Positions 1 through 7,522 of a stretch of DNA of 26,842 bases are shown here, piece by piece; position 1 is the first letter of the stretch, and the number at the start of each line of letters is the position of its first letter. The notes beneath the pieces were generated by a model. It worked only from the letters and a program-made list of their open reading frames with translations, did not search any database and had not been told where the DNA came from. The translations under genes and the position numbers were made by a program. The stretch comes from Alistipes sp. (lineage in GTDB: Bacteria; Bacteroidota; Bacteroidia; Bacteroidales; Rikenellaceae): positions 1-26,842 of the forward strand of contig JAGCLX010000022.1 of NCBI GenBank assembly GCA_017646785.1, read 5' to 3'.

Positions 1-1
1 G

Positions 2-229
2 GCGGCAACGGTGGGTGTAAACCCCAACACCGTCATGCGCAGCTATGAGCGACTGGAGGGCGATGGTATCATCTACAACCGTCGTGGTGTCGGCTTCTTT
101 GTGGCCGTGGGAGCACAGGACCACATCAAGCAGCTTGAGCGCAAGAAGTTTATGGATGATGAGCTGCCGCGACTCAAGGAGCGCCTCTCGCACATAGGCC
201 TCACTATTGAGGTTAGGGTGGAGCAGTAG
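2..229 (+). CDS. GntR-family (YtrA-like) transcriptional regulator, 3' part
   Basis: This is the C-terminal 75 codons of a gene cut by the left edge; the reading frame is open to base 2, so no start is seen. The visible part begins inside the winged helix-turn-helix, with VNPNTVMRSYERLEGDGI as the recognition helix and following turn. The wing comes next (NRRGVGFFV). A helical tail of about 45 residues then ends at TAG. GntR proteins with such a short tail and no large effector domain belong to the YtrA subfamily, which usually represses a neighbouring ABC transporter; that neighbour would lie left of the window. Family assignment is from the motif and the length of the tail. The target is unknown. 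Confidence 0.8.
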   Translation, partial: AATVGVNPNTVMRSYERLEGDGIIYNRRGVGFFVAVGAQDHIKQLERKKFMDDELPRLKERLSHIGLTIEVRVEQ

Positions 230-235
230 TGTGGG

Positions 236-266
236 TTTGCCGTTGTCGAAAATTTTGTTACCTTTG
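236..266 (+). promoter_or_regulatory. Bacteroidetes-type promoter for the YjdM gene
   Basis: TTTG at 236-239, a 19 nt spacer and TACCTTTG at 259-266 match the Bacteroides sigma-ABfr consensus (TTTG / TAnnTTTG). The predicted start of transcription is around 272, giving a leader of about 20 nt before the ATG at 291. Confidence 0.75.
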
Positions 267-290
267 CGCCGTAACTAAAACGAAAATAAT

Positions 291-620
291 ATGACAGATA
301 CACCAAAATGCCCCGTATGTGGTGGCGAAAATACCTATTTCGATGGTTCACTTAACGTATGCCCCGACTGTGGCCACGAGTTCCACGCAAGCGAGGAGGC
401 GGTACCCGCAGATGATGTAGCACGCGACAGCAATGGCGCAGAGCTTATGGATGGCGACGCCGTGACCGTTATCAAGGACCTTAAGGTTAAGGGCTCATCG
501 ATGGTCATTAAGCGTGGCACAAAGGTTAAGAGCATCCGCCTTACGGATAACCCCGAGGAGGTGGATTGCAAAATCGACGGTAGCAGTATTGTTTTGAAAA
601 CCTGCTTCTTGAAGAAGTAG
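291..620 (+). CDS. yjdM: Zinc-ribbon protein of the YjdM/PhnA family
   Basis: A 109-residue protein, full length for the family. The N-terminus carries a zinc ribbon with two CxxC knuckles (Cys7/Cys10 and Cys24/Cys27). A short acidic linker follows, and then the compact C-terminal beta domain typical of YjdM (motif DGDAVTVIKDLKVKGSS around residues 54-70, ending in VLKTCFLKK). The family was once named PhnA for its position near phosphonate genes, but it is not a phosphonoacetate hydrolase and its cellular role is unsettled. The gene stands alone, with its own promoter at 236-266 and a terminator at 642-673. The start is the first ATG of the frame. Confidence 0.88.
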   Translation: MTDTPKCPVCGGENTYFDGSLNVCPDCGHEFHASEEAVPADDVARDSNGAELMDGDAVTVIKDLKVKGSSMVIKRGTKVKSIRLTDNPEEVDCKIDGSSIVLKTCFLKK

Positions 621-641
621 TATTGACCAGTATAGTAATAG

Positions 642-673
642 AATAGCACTCCTTTTCGGGGTGCTATTTTTCT
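642..673 (+). terminator. Rho-independent terminator after the YjdM gene
   Basis: AATAGCAC (642-649) pairs with GTGCTATT (661-668), extended inward by TCC/GGG (one wobble pair) around a TTTTC loop. The stem is 11 bp and is followed by a T-rich run to 673. It closes the single-gene unit. Confidence 0.88.
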
Positions 674-761
674 TTGCATGCACCCGAATAATAGAGAGTA
701 TTCGAGGGTTTAGCGCATTGTGCTTTCTTCCCAAATTGTTGATAACTTTCTCGTGATATAC

Positions 762-793
762 TTTGTATATCCGCAAAAAAATGTCTATCTTTG
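762..793 (+). promoter_or_regulatory. Promoter of the plsC-parE-parC-aroK-murI-ftsK operon
   Basis: TTTG at 762-765, a 20 nt spacer and TATCTTTG at 786-793 fit the Bacteroides consensus. The first downstream gene starts at 832. No other such promoter was found at the gaps inside the operon, so this one may drive all eight genes to 11473. Confidence 0.75.
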
Positions 794-831
794 CCAAATT
801 GAAAATATAGCCTATTAAAAACGCGTTTATT

Positions 832-1560
832 ATGTTAACTTTGCTCTATTACATCGTTGCGGTAGTCTTGTGCTTCGGTCTCTATTTGCTATCATGGATA
901 GCCTTTTTCGTGTGTTACCCCTTCGACAAGCGTCGTGTTGTGGTACACCGCATCAGCAAATGGATTTGTGATGTCGTCTTCGGCCTACCACCACACATGG
1001 GACGCGATGTTGTAGGAGTGGAGAACATCGACACCAAGCAGCCCTATGTTATCGTTATCAACCACATGTCTATGATGGATATCATGAGTATATATCCGCT
1101 GCCTTTGGTATTTAAGTGGGTGTCGAAGCGTGAGGTCTACAAGATACCTATGGTTGGCCGCCTACTATACATGCACGGTGATATCGTCATCAACCGCTCA
1201 AGCCCCAAGGAGGCTATGCAGTTTGTGCACACAAAGGGTATGGCATGGCTCAAGAATGGCGCTTCGGTATCTATCTTCCCTGAGGGAACACGCTCTAAGG
1301 ATGGTGAGATACACAACTTCAAGGCTGGAGCCTTCATCTTGGCTAAGGATGCAGGTGTGCCCATCTTGCCAGTGGTGGTTGATGGTACAAATACCATGCG
1401 CAAGGGTTTGTGGATGAATTGGCGCAATCGTGTAACCATCAAGGTGCTTCCTCCAGTATCGAAGGAGCACATCGCCGAGGCATCGATCAAGGAGGTTATG
1501 GCAGAGGTTCACGAGTCAATGGTTAATGCTCTTGCAGAGTTGCGTGCTAACAAGAAGTAA
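832..1560 (+). CDS. plsC: 1-acyl-sn-glycerol-3-phosphate acyltransferase
   Basis: A 242-residue membrane-associated acyltransferase that adds the second acyl chain to lysophosphatidic acid, giving phosphatidic acid, the precursor of the membrane phospholipids. An N-terminal hydrophobic segment (about residues 3-28) anchors it to the inner membrane. The catalytic HX4D motif is His78-Asp83 (NHMSMMD). The substrate-binding FPEGTRS motif is at residues 149-155. A further conserved block, ILPVVVDG, lies near residue 180. Length is normal for PlsC. The ATG at 832 is the first in the frame and sits just upstream of the hydrophobic helix. It is the first gene of a long operon; parE follows after 17 nt. 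Confidence 0.93.
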   Translation: MLTLLYYIVAVVLCFGLYLLSWIAFFVCYPFDKRRVVVHRISKWICDVVFGLPPHMGRDVVGVENIDTKQPYVIVINHMSMMDIMSIYPLPLVFKWVSKREVYKIPMVGRLLYMHGDIVINRSSPKEAMQFVHTKGMAWLKNGASVSIFPEGTRSKDGEIHNFKAGAFILAKDAGVPILPVVVDGTNTMRKGLWMNWRNRVTIKVLPPVSKEHIAEASIKEVMAEVHESMVNALAELRANKK

Positions 1561-1577
1561 GTGAAGATATAGAAGAT

Positions 1578-3446
1578 ATGGCAGAACAGAATATGGCAAC
1601 AGCCGCGTATGGCAAGGATGCGATTGTAACGCTCACGCCACGCGAACATATACGCTTGCGCCCCGGTATGTACATCGGCAAGCTCGGCGATGGCACACAG
1701 AGCGACGATGGCATCTATGTGCTCATCAAGGAGGTCGTGGATAACTCCATCGATGAGTTCATTATGGGCGCTGGTAAACGCATCGAGATTACTATCGAGG
1801 GTGATAGGGTGTCGGTGCGTGACTATGGTCGTGGTATTCCACTCGAGGCACTCGCCGATGCGGTGAGCAAGATGAATACGGGTGGTAAGTACGGTGGTGA
1901 TGCCTTCAAAAAGACGGTGGGTCTTAATGGTGTAGGTGTTAAGGCTGTGAACATGCTCTCGAGCCACTTCCTTGCGCGCTCGGTGCGCGATGGCGAGGCG
2001 CGTACGGTAACATTCTCGCAGGGTCTGGAGCTCACTGACCGTACGGAGAGTGGCGTGTCGGAGGCAAATGGTACGTATGTGGAGTTTGTTGTTGATCGCG
2101 AGGTATTTGGTGAGTATGCCTACAACCTTGAGTATGTAGAGCAGATGGTTAAGAACTACACCTACCTCAACCTCGGTCTCACGGTTGTACTCAATGGTAA
2201 GCCCTATATCTCGAAGAACGGACTCCTCGACTTGGTTAACGACAACCTCTCAAGCGAGCCATTGTATGCTCCTATCCACCTATCGGATGAGGATATCGAG
2301 GTGGTTATCACCCACGGCAACGGCTATGGTGAGTCGTACTATTCGTTTGTCAATGGTCAGTACACGCCCCAGGGTGGTACGCACCAGGCGGCATTGCGTG
2401 AGGCTGTGGCAAAGACCATCAAGGAGTTTTATCATAAGGACTACGACCCCTCGGACATCCGCACATCTATCATCGCTGCGGTGTCGGTGCGTATAAATGA
2501 CCCCATCTTCGAGTCGCAGACAAAGACCAAGCTCGGCTCAAAGGATAAGGAGGAGGGCGTTACGATGCGTCAGTTTGTGGGCGACTTCCTCGCTACACAC
2601 CTCGATAACTATCTGCATAAGCACCCCGAGACTGCGCAGATTCTCCAGAAGAAGATTGTTGAGAACGAGAAGGAGCGTAAGGCGATTTCGGGTGTGCAGA
2701 AGAAGGCACGCGAGGCAGCAAAGAAGGTGTCGCTTAACAACAAGAAGCTTCGCGACTGTAAGATACACTATACGGATAAGCACGAGTTGGCGGAGGAGAC
2801 TATGATATTTATCACGGAGGGTAACTCTGCGTCAGGCTCTATCACCTCGAGCCGTGACCCTCGCACACAGGCCGTCTTCTCGTTGCGTGGTAAGCCACTC
2901 AACTGCTACGGTCTCACGAAGAAGGTGGTATACGAGAATGAGGAGTTCAACCTCTTGCAGGCGGCACTCAATATCGAGGAGGATATGGATAACTTGCGCT
3001 ACAAGAAGGTTATCATCGCTACGGATGCTGATGTCGACGGCATGCACATCCGCTTGTTGCTCACCTCGTTCTTCTTGCAGTTCTTCCCCGATGTCATTCG
3101 TCGTGGTCACCTCTATATCTTGCAGACGCCACTGTTCCGTGTGCGTAACAAGAAGGAGACGCACTACTGCTATACGGACGATGAGCGCGTTGCGGCCATA
3201 AAGAAGTGTGGCGCTCAGGCAGAGATTACGCGCTTCAAGGGTCTTGGTGAGATTTCGGCTGCCGAGTTCAAGGAGTTCATTGGCGAGGGCATGCGTCTGG
3301 ATAAGGTGCGCATCACGAAGGATGACCCCATTCAGGACCTTTTGGACTTCTACATGGGTAAGAATACACCCGATCGTAAGGACTTCATCGTAGGCAACCT
3401 GCGTGTGGAGGAGGATATTGTTGAAAACCTAAAAATGCTTAACTAA
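1578..3446 (+). CDS. parE: DNA topoisomerase IV subunit B (ATPase/TOPRIM)
   Basis: A 622-residue type IIA topoisomerase B subunit. The GHKL ATPase comes first: EVVDNSIDE at residues 52-60 (Mg/ATP Glu and Asn), RDYGRGIP at 81-88 and [11 protein letters not shown] at 115-125. The transducer domain has the ATP-sensing QTKTKLGS loop at 314-321. The TOPRIM metal site follows, with EGNSASG at 414-420 and DADVDG at 483-488. The C-terminal RFKGLGE is at 552-558. ATP binding drives strand passage by the ParC2 dimer when sister chromosomes are unlinked. It is called ParE rather than GyrB because the A subunit overlapping it by one base is not the gyrase A found at the right end of the window. TAATG overlap with parC implies translational coupling and equal dosage. 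Confidence 0.9.
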   Translation: MAEQNMATAAYGKDAIVTLTPREHIRLRPGMYIGKLGDGTQSDDGIYVLIKEVVDNSIDEFIMGAGKRIEITIEGDRVSVRDYGRGIPLEALADAVSKMNTGGKYGGDAFKKTVGLNGVGVKAVNMLSSHFLARSVRDGEARTVTFSQGLELTDRTESGVSEANGTYVEFVVDREVFGEYAYNLEYVEQMVKNYTYLNLGLTVVLNGKPYISKNGLLDLVNDNLSSEPLYAPIHLSDEDIEVVITHGNGYGESYYSFVNGQYTPQGGTHQAALREAVAKTIKEFYHKDYDPSDIRTSIIAAVSVRINDPIFESQTKTKLGSKDKEEGVTMRQFVGDFLATHLDNYLHKHPETAQILQKKIVENEKERKAISGVQKKAREAAKKVSLNNKKLRDCKIHYTDKHELAEETMIFITEGNSASGSITSSRDPRTQAVFSLRGKPLNCYGLTKKVVYENEEFNLLQAALNIEEDMDNLRYKKVIIATDADVDGMHIRLLLTSFFLQFFPDVIRRGHLYILQTPLFRVRNKKETHYCYTDDERVAAIKKCGAQAEITRFKGLGEISAAEFKEFIGEGMRLDKVRITKDDPIQDLLDFYMGKNTPDRKDFIVGNLRVEEDIVENLKMLN

Positions 3447-6202
3447 TGGAGCAGACAAAAGATATAACCGAAGTTGCAGAGAGCGTCGTTGAGGCTGTCG
3501 AGACTGATGAGATTGTGGATGCCCCCAAGGGTAAGTATGGAGCACTGACATCGGCCGATGATGGTATTCATCGTCTGTCGGGTATGTACAAGAATTGGTT
3601 TCTGGACTACGCCTCGTATGTTATCTTGGAGCGTGCTGTGCCCCACTTGGCAGATGGACTAAAGCCTGTGCAGCGCCGTATTTTGCACGCTATGAAGTGT
3701 GTCGAGGATGGCCGCTACAATAAGGTTGCCAATGTTGTGGGTCAGGCTATGCAGTACCACCCCCATGGCGATGCCTCAATCAAGGATGCGTTGGTGCAGC
3801 TCGGTCAGAAGGGCTTGCTTATCGATATGCAGGGTAACTGGGGTAACATCCTCACGGGTGACGAAGCTGCCGCGGCTCGATATATCGAGGCGCGCTTGTC
3901 GAAGTTTGCCCTCGACGTGGTATACAATAAGAAGACTACGGAGTGGATGTTGGCATACGACGGTCGTAAGGAGGAGCCTGTTACGCTCCCTATTAAGTTC
4001 CCTTTGCTCTTAGCACAGGGTGCAGACGGTATCGCCGTAGGTCTTGCCTCTAAGATCCTGCCTCACAACTTCGTGGAGCTTATAAATGCGTCGATTGCCT
4101 ACTTGCGCGGTGAGGAGTTTATGCTCGTTCCCGACTTCCAGACTGGAGGTATCATGGATGCCAGCAACTATAACGATGGCTTGCGCGGTGGTGCTGTGAG
4201 AGTGCGCGCTCGCATCTCGAAGATAGACAAACGTACGTTGGCTATCACGGAGATACCCTATGGCACAACCTCTGAGTCTATTAAGGAGTCTATTATCAAG
4301 GCAAATGATAAGGGTAAGATTAAGATAAAGAAGGTCGATGACAATACAGCCGAGAAGGTCGAGATTGTTATCCAGGTAGCTGCCGACGAGTCTTCGGATA
4401 AGACCATCGACGCACTCTACGCCTTCACCGACTGTGAGGTCTCTATCTCACCTAATGCCTGTGTCATTGTAGACAACAAGCCAGTATTCATGGGCGTGAG
4501 CGATATCTTGCGCTACTCGACAGACCACACCAAGGCGCTCTTGGGTCAGGAGTTGCAGATCAAACTCGACGAGTTGAATGAGGCGTGGCATGCCGCATCG
4601 TTGGAGCGTATCTTCATTGAGAATAAGCTATATCAGCTCATTGAGGGGTGCCGTACCCGCGAGGCAGCATACGAGGCTGTGGATAAGGGTCTTGAGCCCT
4701 TCAAGCAGAAGTTGCGCCGTGAGGTAACCATTGATGATGTGCAGCGACTCACGGAGTTGAAGTTCATCCGCATCTCGCGCTACGACTCTGAGAAGGCCGA
4801 CAACGAAATAAAGCAGATTGAGAAGGATATAAAGCAGACGAAGCATGACCTCGATCACCTTGTCGACTATGCCATTGCCTACTTCGAGCGTATCAAGTCG
4901 AAGTATGCCGAGGGCAAGGAGCGCCGCACGGAGATTCGTGAGTTCGACACCATCGAGGCATGGAAGGTAGCTTCGTCAAATGCTAAGCTCTATGTCGATA
5001 GGGCGGAGGGCTTCTTTGGCTTCGGTAAGAGCATGAAGGACTCGGAGTTTGTCTGCGACTGCTCTAACCTCGATGATGTTATCATCATCCTTAAGGATGG
5101 CCGTTATAAAATTACGAAGATAAGCGAAAAGGCATTCTTCGATAAGGGCATACATTATATAGGTATATACAAGCGCAATGACGAGCGTACGATATACAAT
5201 ATGCTCTACCGCGATGGCCGTGGTGGCGCTATAATGATGAAACGATGTGCCATTAAGTCGGTTACGCGCGACAAGGAGTATGACCTGACTAAGGGTACGG
5301 CAAAGAGCGAGTTGCTCTACTTGTCTGTCAACCCCAATGGCGAGGCTGAGATTTTGAAGCTATACCTCCGACCACGCGCACGCTTGAAGAAGTGTATCAT
5401 CGACCTCGACCTCTCGACCCTTGCAATCAAGGGTCGCCAGAGTGTGGGTAACCTCGTTACGCGCTATCCCATCAACAAAATTGTGCTTAAGGAGCGTTGC
5501 GCCTCTACGCTTGGTGGTCAGAACATCTGGTACGACGAGGATGTACGCCGCTTGAACACCGATGGCCGCGGTATGTTGCTCGGCGAGTTCAAGGGCGAGG
5601 ATAAGATTGTGGTGTGGACAGCTAAGAACCAGTACTACATTACTGGCTTCGATGTGCAGCAGCACTTCCCCGATGACACCATCCGCGTGGAGCGATACAT
5701 CGCCGATAGGGTGTACTCGGTATGCTACTACGATGGCGAGTTGAAGTACTACTACATGAAGCGCTTCCAGTTGGAGGCGGGCGATAAGACCCAGTTCTTC
5801 TTGGATGAGGGTTCGCTCATGCGCTTCGTTGCCATGACCTACCGTAAGGGCGCTCAGTTGGAGGTTACGTTCGGTGGTCAGCATGAGCAGCGTCCCGTGG
5901 AGATGGTAGATGTTGACGAGTTCATTGCCGTTAAGAGCCACCGTGCACGCGGTAAGCGCATCACCAACTACGAGGTTGCGCAGCTGCGCTTCATCGAGCC
6001 TGAGGAGCCCGAGATGGAGGACGATGAGCTTGATGATGAGCCACTCGTTGATGACGAGGGCATGGATGCTGTGATTGAGGATGAGGCTATCGACATGGAC
6101 GATATCGTGGGTGAGGAGATTACCGCAGACCCAAATGTCGACTATAATGAGCGTGCTGAGGCTGGTGAACTCTTTGGTGCTTCACAGCTTAACTTGTTTT
6201 AA
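3446..6202 (+). CDS. parC: DNA topoisomerase IV subunit A
   Basis: A 918-residue breakage-reunion subunit of topoisomerase IV. After a short variable N-terminus, the winged-helix region holds YHPHGDASIKD (residues 104-114, the quinolone region) and the catalytic tyrosine Tyr146 after Arg145 (AARYIEARL). The tower and coiled coil (about 400-500) and a beta-pinwheel C-terminal domain (about 510-855) follow. The start ATG overlaps the parE stop codon. The last 60 or so residues are very acidic and probably disordered, and the chain ends in QLNLF (914-918), which matches the consensus of sliding-clamp-binding peptides. The residue equivalent to E. coli ParC Ser80 is Ala110. The second A subunit in the window (24647-26842) has the gyrase-type repeats, which supports calling this one ParC. 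Confidence 0.92.
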   Translation: MEQTKDITEVAESVVEAVETDEIVDAPKGKYGALTSADDGIHRLSGMYKNWFLDYASYVILERAVPHLADGLKPVQRRILHAMKCVEDGRYNKVANVVGQAMQYHPHGDASIKDALVQLGQKGLLIDMQGNWGNILTGDEAAAARYIEARLSKFALDVVYNKKTTEWMLAYDGRKEEPVTLPIKFPLLLAQGADGIAVGLASKILPHNFVELINASIAYLRGEEFMLVPDFQTGGIMDASNYNDGLRGGAVRVRARISKIDKRTLAITEIPYGTTSESIKESIIKANDKGKIKIKKVDDNTAEKVEIVIQVAADESSDKTIDALYAFTDCEVSISPNACVIVDNKPVFMGVSDILRYSTDHTKALLGQELQIKLDELNEAWHAASLERIFIENKLYQLIEGCRTREAAYEAVDKGLEPFKQKLRREVTIDDVQRLTELKFIRISRYDSEKADNEIKQIEKDIKQTKHDLDHLVDYAIAYFERIKSKYAEGKERRTEIREFDTIEAWKVASSNAKLYVDRAEGFFGFGKSMKDSEFVCDCSNLDDVIIILKDGRYKITKISEKAFFDKGIHYIGIYKRNDERTIYNMLYRDGRGGAIMMKRCAIKSVTRDKEYDLTKGTAKSELLYLSVNPNGEAEILKLYLRPRARLKKCIIDLDLSTLAIKGRQSVGNLVTRYPINKIVLKERCASTLGGQNIWYDEDVRRLNTDGRGMLLGEFKGEDKIVVWTAKNQYYITGFDVQQHFPDDTIRVERYIADRVYSVCYYDGELKYYYMKRFQLEAGDKTQFFLDEGSLMRFVAMTYRKGAQLEVTFGGQHEQRPVEMVDVDEFIAVKSHRARGKRITNYEVAQLRFIEPEEPEMEDDELDDEPLVDDEGMDAVIEDEAIDMDDIVGEEITADPNVDYNERAEAGELFGASQLNLF

Positions 6203-6213
6203 TATAACTGGTT

Positions 6214-6726
6214 ATGGTCTTCTTCTTGGTGGGATATGCAGGCTCTGGTAAGAGCTCATTGGGTAAGCGCCTTGCACGTCGCTTGGGTGTTCGCTTTGTG
6301 GATACTGATAAGCAGGTTGAGGTGGCCGAGGGGGCATCCATTGCCGATATCTTCCACTACGAGGGTGAGGAGTACTTCCGCATTGCAGAGCGCAGGGCTG
6401 TTGAGAGCCTCGCTAATGAGGGCGTAGATATGGTCGTGGCTACGGGTGGCGGACTGCCCACGTGGCGAGATAACATGGAGTGGCTTGTGCGCTCGGGTGT
6501 TACCATCTACCTGCGTCGTAGCCCCGAGCAGATACTCTCGCGCCTCTCGGATTATGGCAGGGAGAAGCGCCCCATGTTTAGAGGTAAGAGCGACGAGGAG
6601 TTGCTTGCCTTTATGCACGAGCAGATGGCTCTGCGTGAGCCATATTATAACAAGGCACACATCGCCGTCGACTGCACAACAATGAGCGACGACGAGGTTG
6701 TGGAATATGTAGTTAACAGATTGTAA
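6214..6726 (+). CDS. aroK: Shikimate kinase
   Basis: A 170-residue P-loop kinase that phosphorylates shikimate at the 3-hydroxyl in the chorismate pathway. Visible motifs are the Walker A loop GYAGSGKS (7-14), the Mg/shikimate-binding DTD (30-32) and substrate-binding Arg56 in YFRIAE. The GGG loop is at 78-80, the lid arginine at Arg119 (KRPMF), and the REPYY adenine-side motif begins at Arg141. Length is typical (about 170-175). It starts 11 nt after parC and is followed 4 nt later by murI, so it is an internal gene of the topoisomerase/FtsK operon with no visible functional link to those neighbours. Confidence 0.93.
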   Translation: MVFFLVGYAGSGKSSLGKRLARRLGVRFVDTDKQVEVAEGASIADIFHYEGEEYFRIAERRAVESLANEGVDMVVATGGGLPTWRDNMEWLVRSGVTIYLRRSPEQILSRLSDYGREKRPMFRGKSDEELLAFMHEQMALREPYYNKAHIAVDCTTMSDDEVVEYVVNRL

Positions 6727-6730
6727 TAGA

Positions 6731-7516
6731 ATGAATAATGCACCCATAGGAGTCTACGATTCGGGCTTTGGAGGTCTCTCTGTGTGGCGTGAGCTGCGCA
6801 GATTGCTTCCCAACGAGTCGCTCATATATCTTGGTGACGGCAAGAACTGCCCTTATGGCGGTAGGTCGCGCGCCGAGATTGAGGACTTCGCTATGGCAGC
6901 TGTCGAGCGCCTTGTTGCTGAGGGCGTTAAGATGGTTGTTGTGGGGTGCAATACGGCTACTACGGCGGCTGTTGCGGTACTGCGTCAGCGCTGGAGCGAT
7001 ATGCCTATTGTGGGTCTGGAGCCAGCGGTTAAGCCCGCTTGCATGACTACGGTGACACGCAAAATTGCAGTCTTGGCTACAGCGCACAGCCTTTCGAGTG
7101 ATATGTTCCTCGACACGGCAGCCCGATATGCCGAGGATGTAGAGGTGGTCAAGGTCGTGGGTGAGGGCTTCGTGGAGCTCGTGGAGGGCGATATGGAGCA
7201 TAGCCAGGAGGCTCAAGATGTTGTGCGCAGGGTTGTGGAGCCTCTCTTGGGACGCGGTGTTGATAAGATAGTCCTGGGCTGCACGCACTACCCCTTTTTG
7301 CGCCCGCATATCGAGGGCGTTGTTAAGGGACATGGCATAGATGTCATCGACTCGGGAGCGGCTGTGGCGCGTAGGGTAGAGTGGCTGTTGGATAGGTACG
7401 ACCTGGCTGCTGAGGCCGGTGTGACACCCACGATGCGTTATATGACCTTTGCAGATGAGGGGTATCTGCAGCGCTTGGAGCGTAAGGCTCAGCGAATTAT
7501 TAATGAAGATAAATAG
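6731..7516 (+). CDS. murI: Glutamate racemase
   Basis: A 261-residue cofactor-independent racemase that supplies D-glutamate for peptidoglycan stem peptides. The two catalytic cysteines are present: Cys73 in GCNTATT and Cys184 in LGCTHYPFL with its partner His186. The N-terminal DSGFGGLSV (10-18) binds substrate, and YLGDGKNCPYG (33-43) is the second substrate loop. Length is normal. It starts 4 nt after aroK, and ftsK begins 6 nt after it. Some MurI enzymes (E. coli, Mycobacterium tuberculosis) also inhibit DNA gyrase; whether this one does cannot be read from the sequence, but it shares an operon with topoisomerase IV. Confidence 0.95.
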   Translation: MNNAPIGVYDSGFGGLSVWRELRRLLPNESLIYLGDGKNCPYGGRSRAEIEDFAMAAVERLVAEGVKMVVVGCNTATTAAVAVLRQRWSDMPIVGLEPAVKPACMTTVTRKIAVLATAHSLSSDMFLDTAARYAEDVEVVKVVGEGFVELVEGDMEHSQEAQDVVRRVVEPLLGRGVDKIVLGCTHYPFLRPHIEGVVKGHGIDVIDSGAAVARRVEWLLDRYDLAAEAGVTPTMRYMTFADEGYLQRLERKAQRIINEDK

Positions 7517-7522
7517 TGTTTT

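Noticed and set aside
755..765. ATACTTTG at 758-765 as a -7 element for plsC
   Set aside because: The first two bases do not match TA; the pair TTTG 762-765 and TATCTTTG 786-793 is a complete consensus.
5360..5941. Minus-strand open frame of 193 codons within parC
   Set aside because: It lies wholly inside the parC C-terminal domain in an antisense frame, with no promoter or domain.
3446..6202. Calling this subunit gyrase A
   Set aside because: A second A subunit with gyrase-box repeats is at 24647-26842, and this one overlaps a ParE-type B subunit, so ParC fits better.
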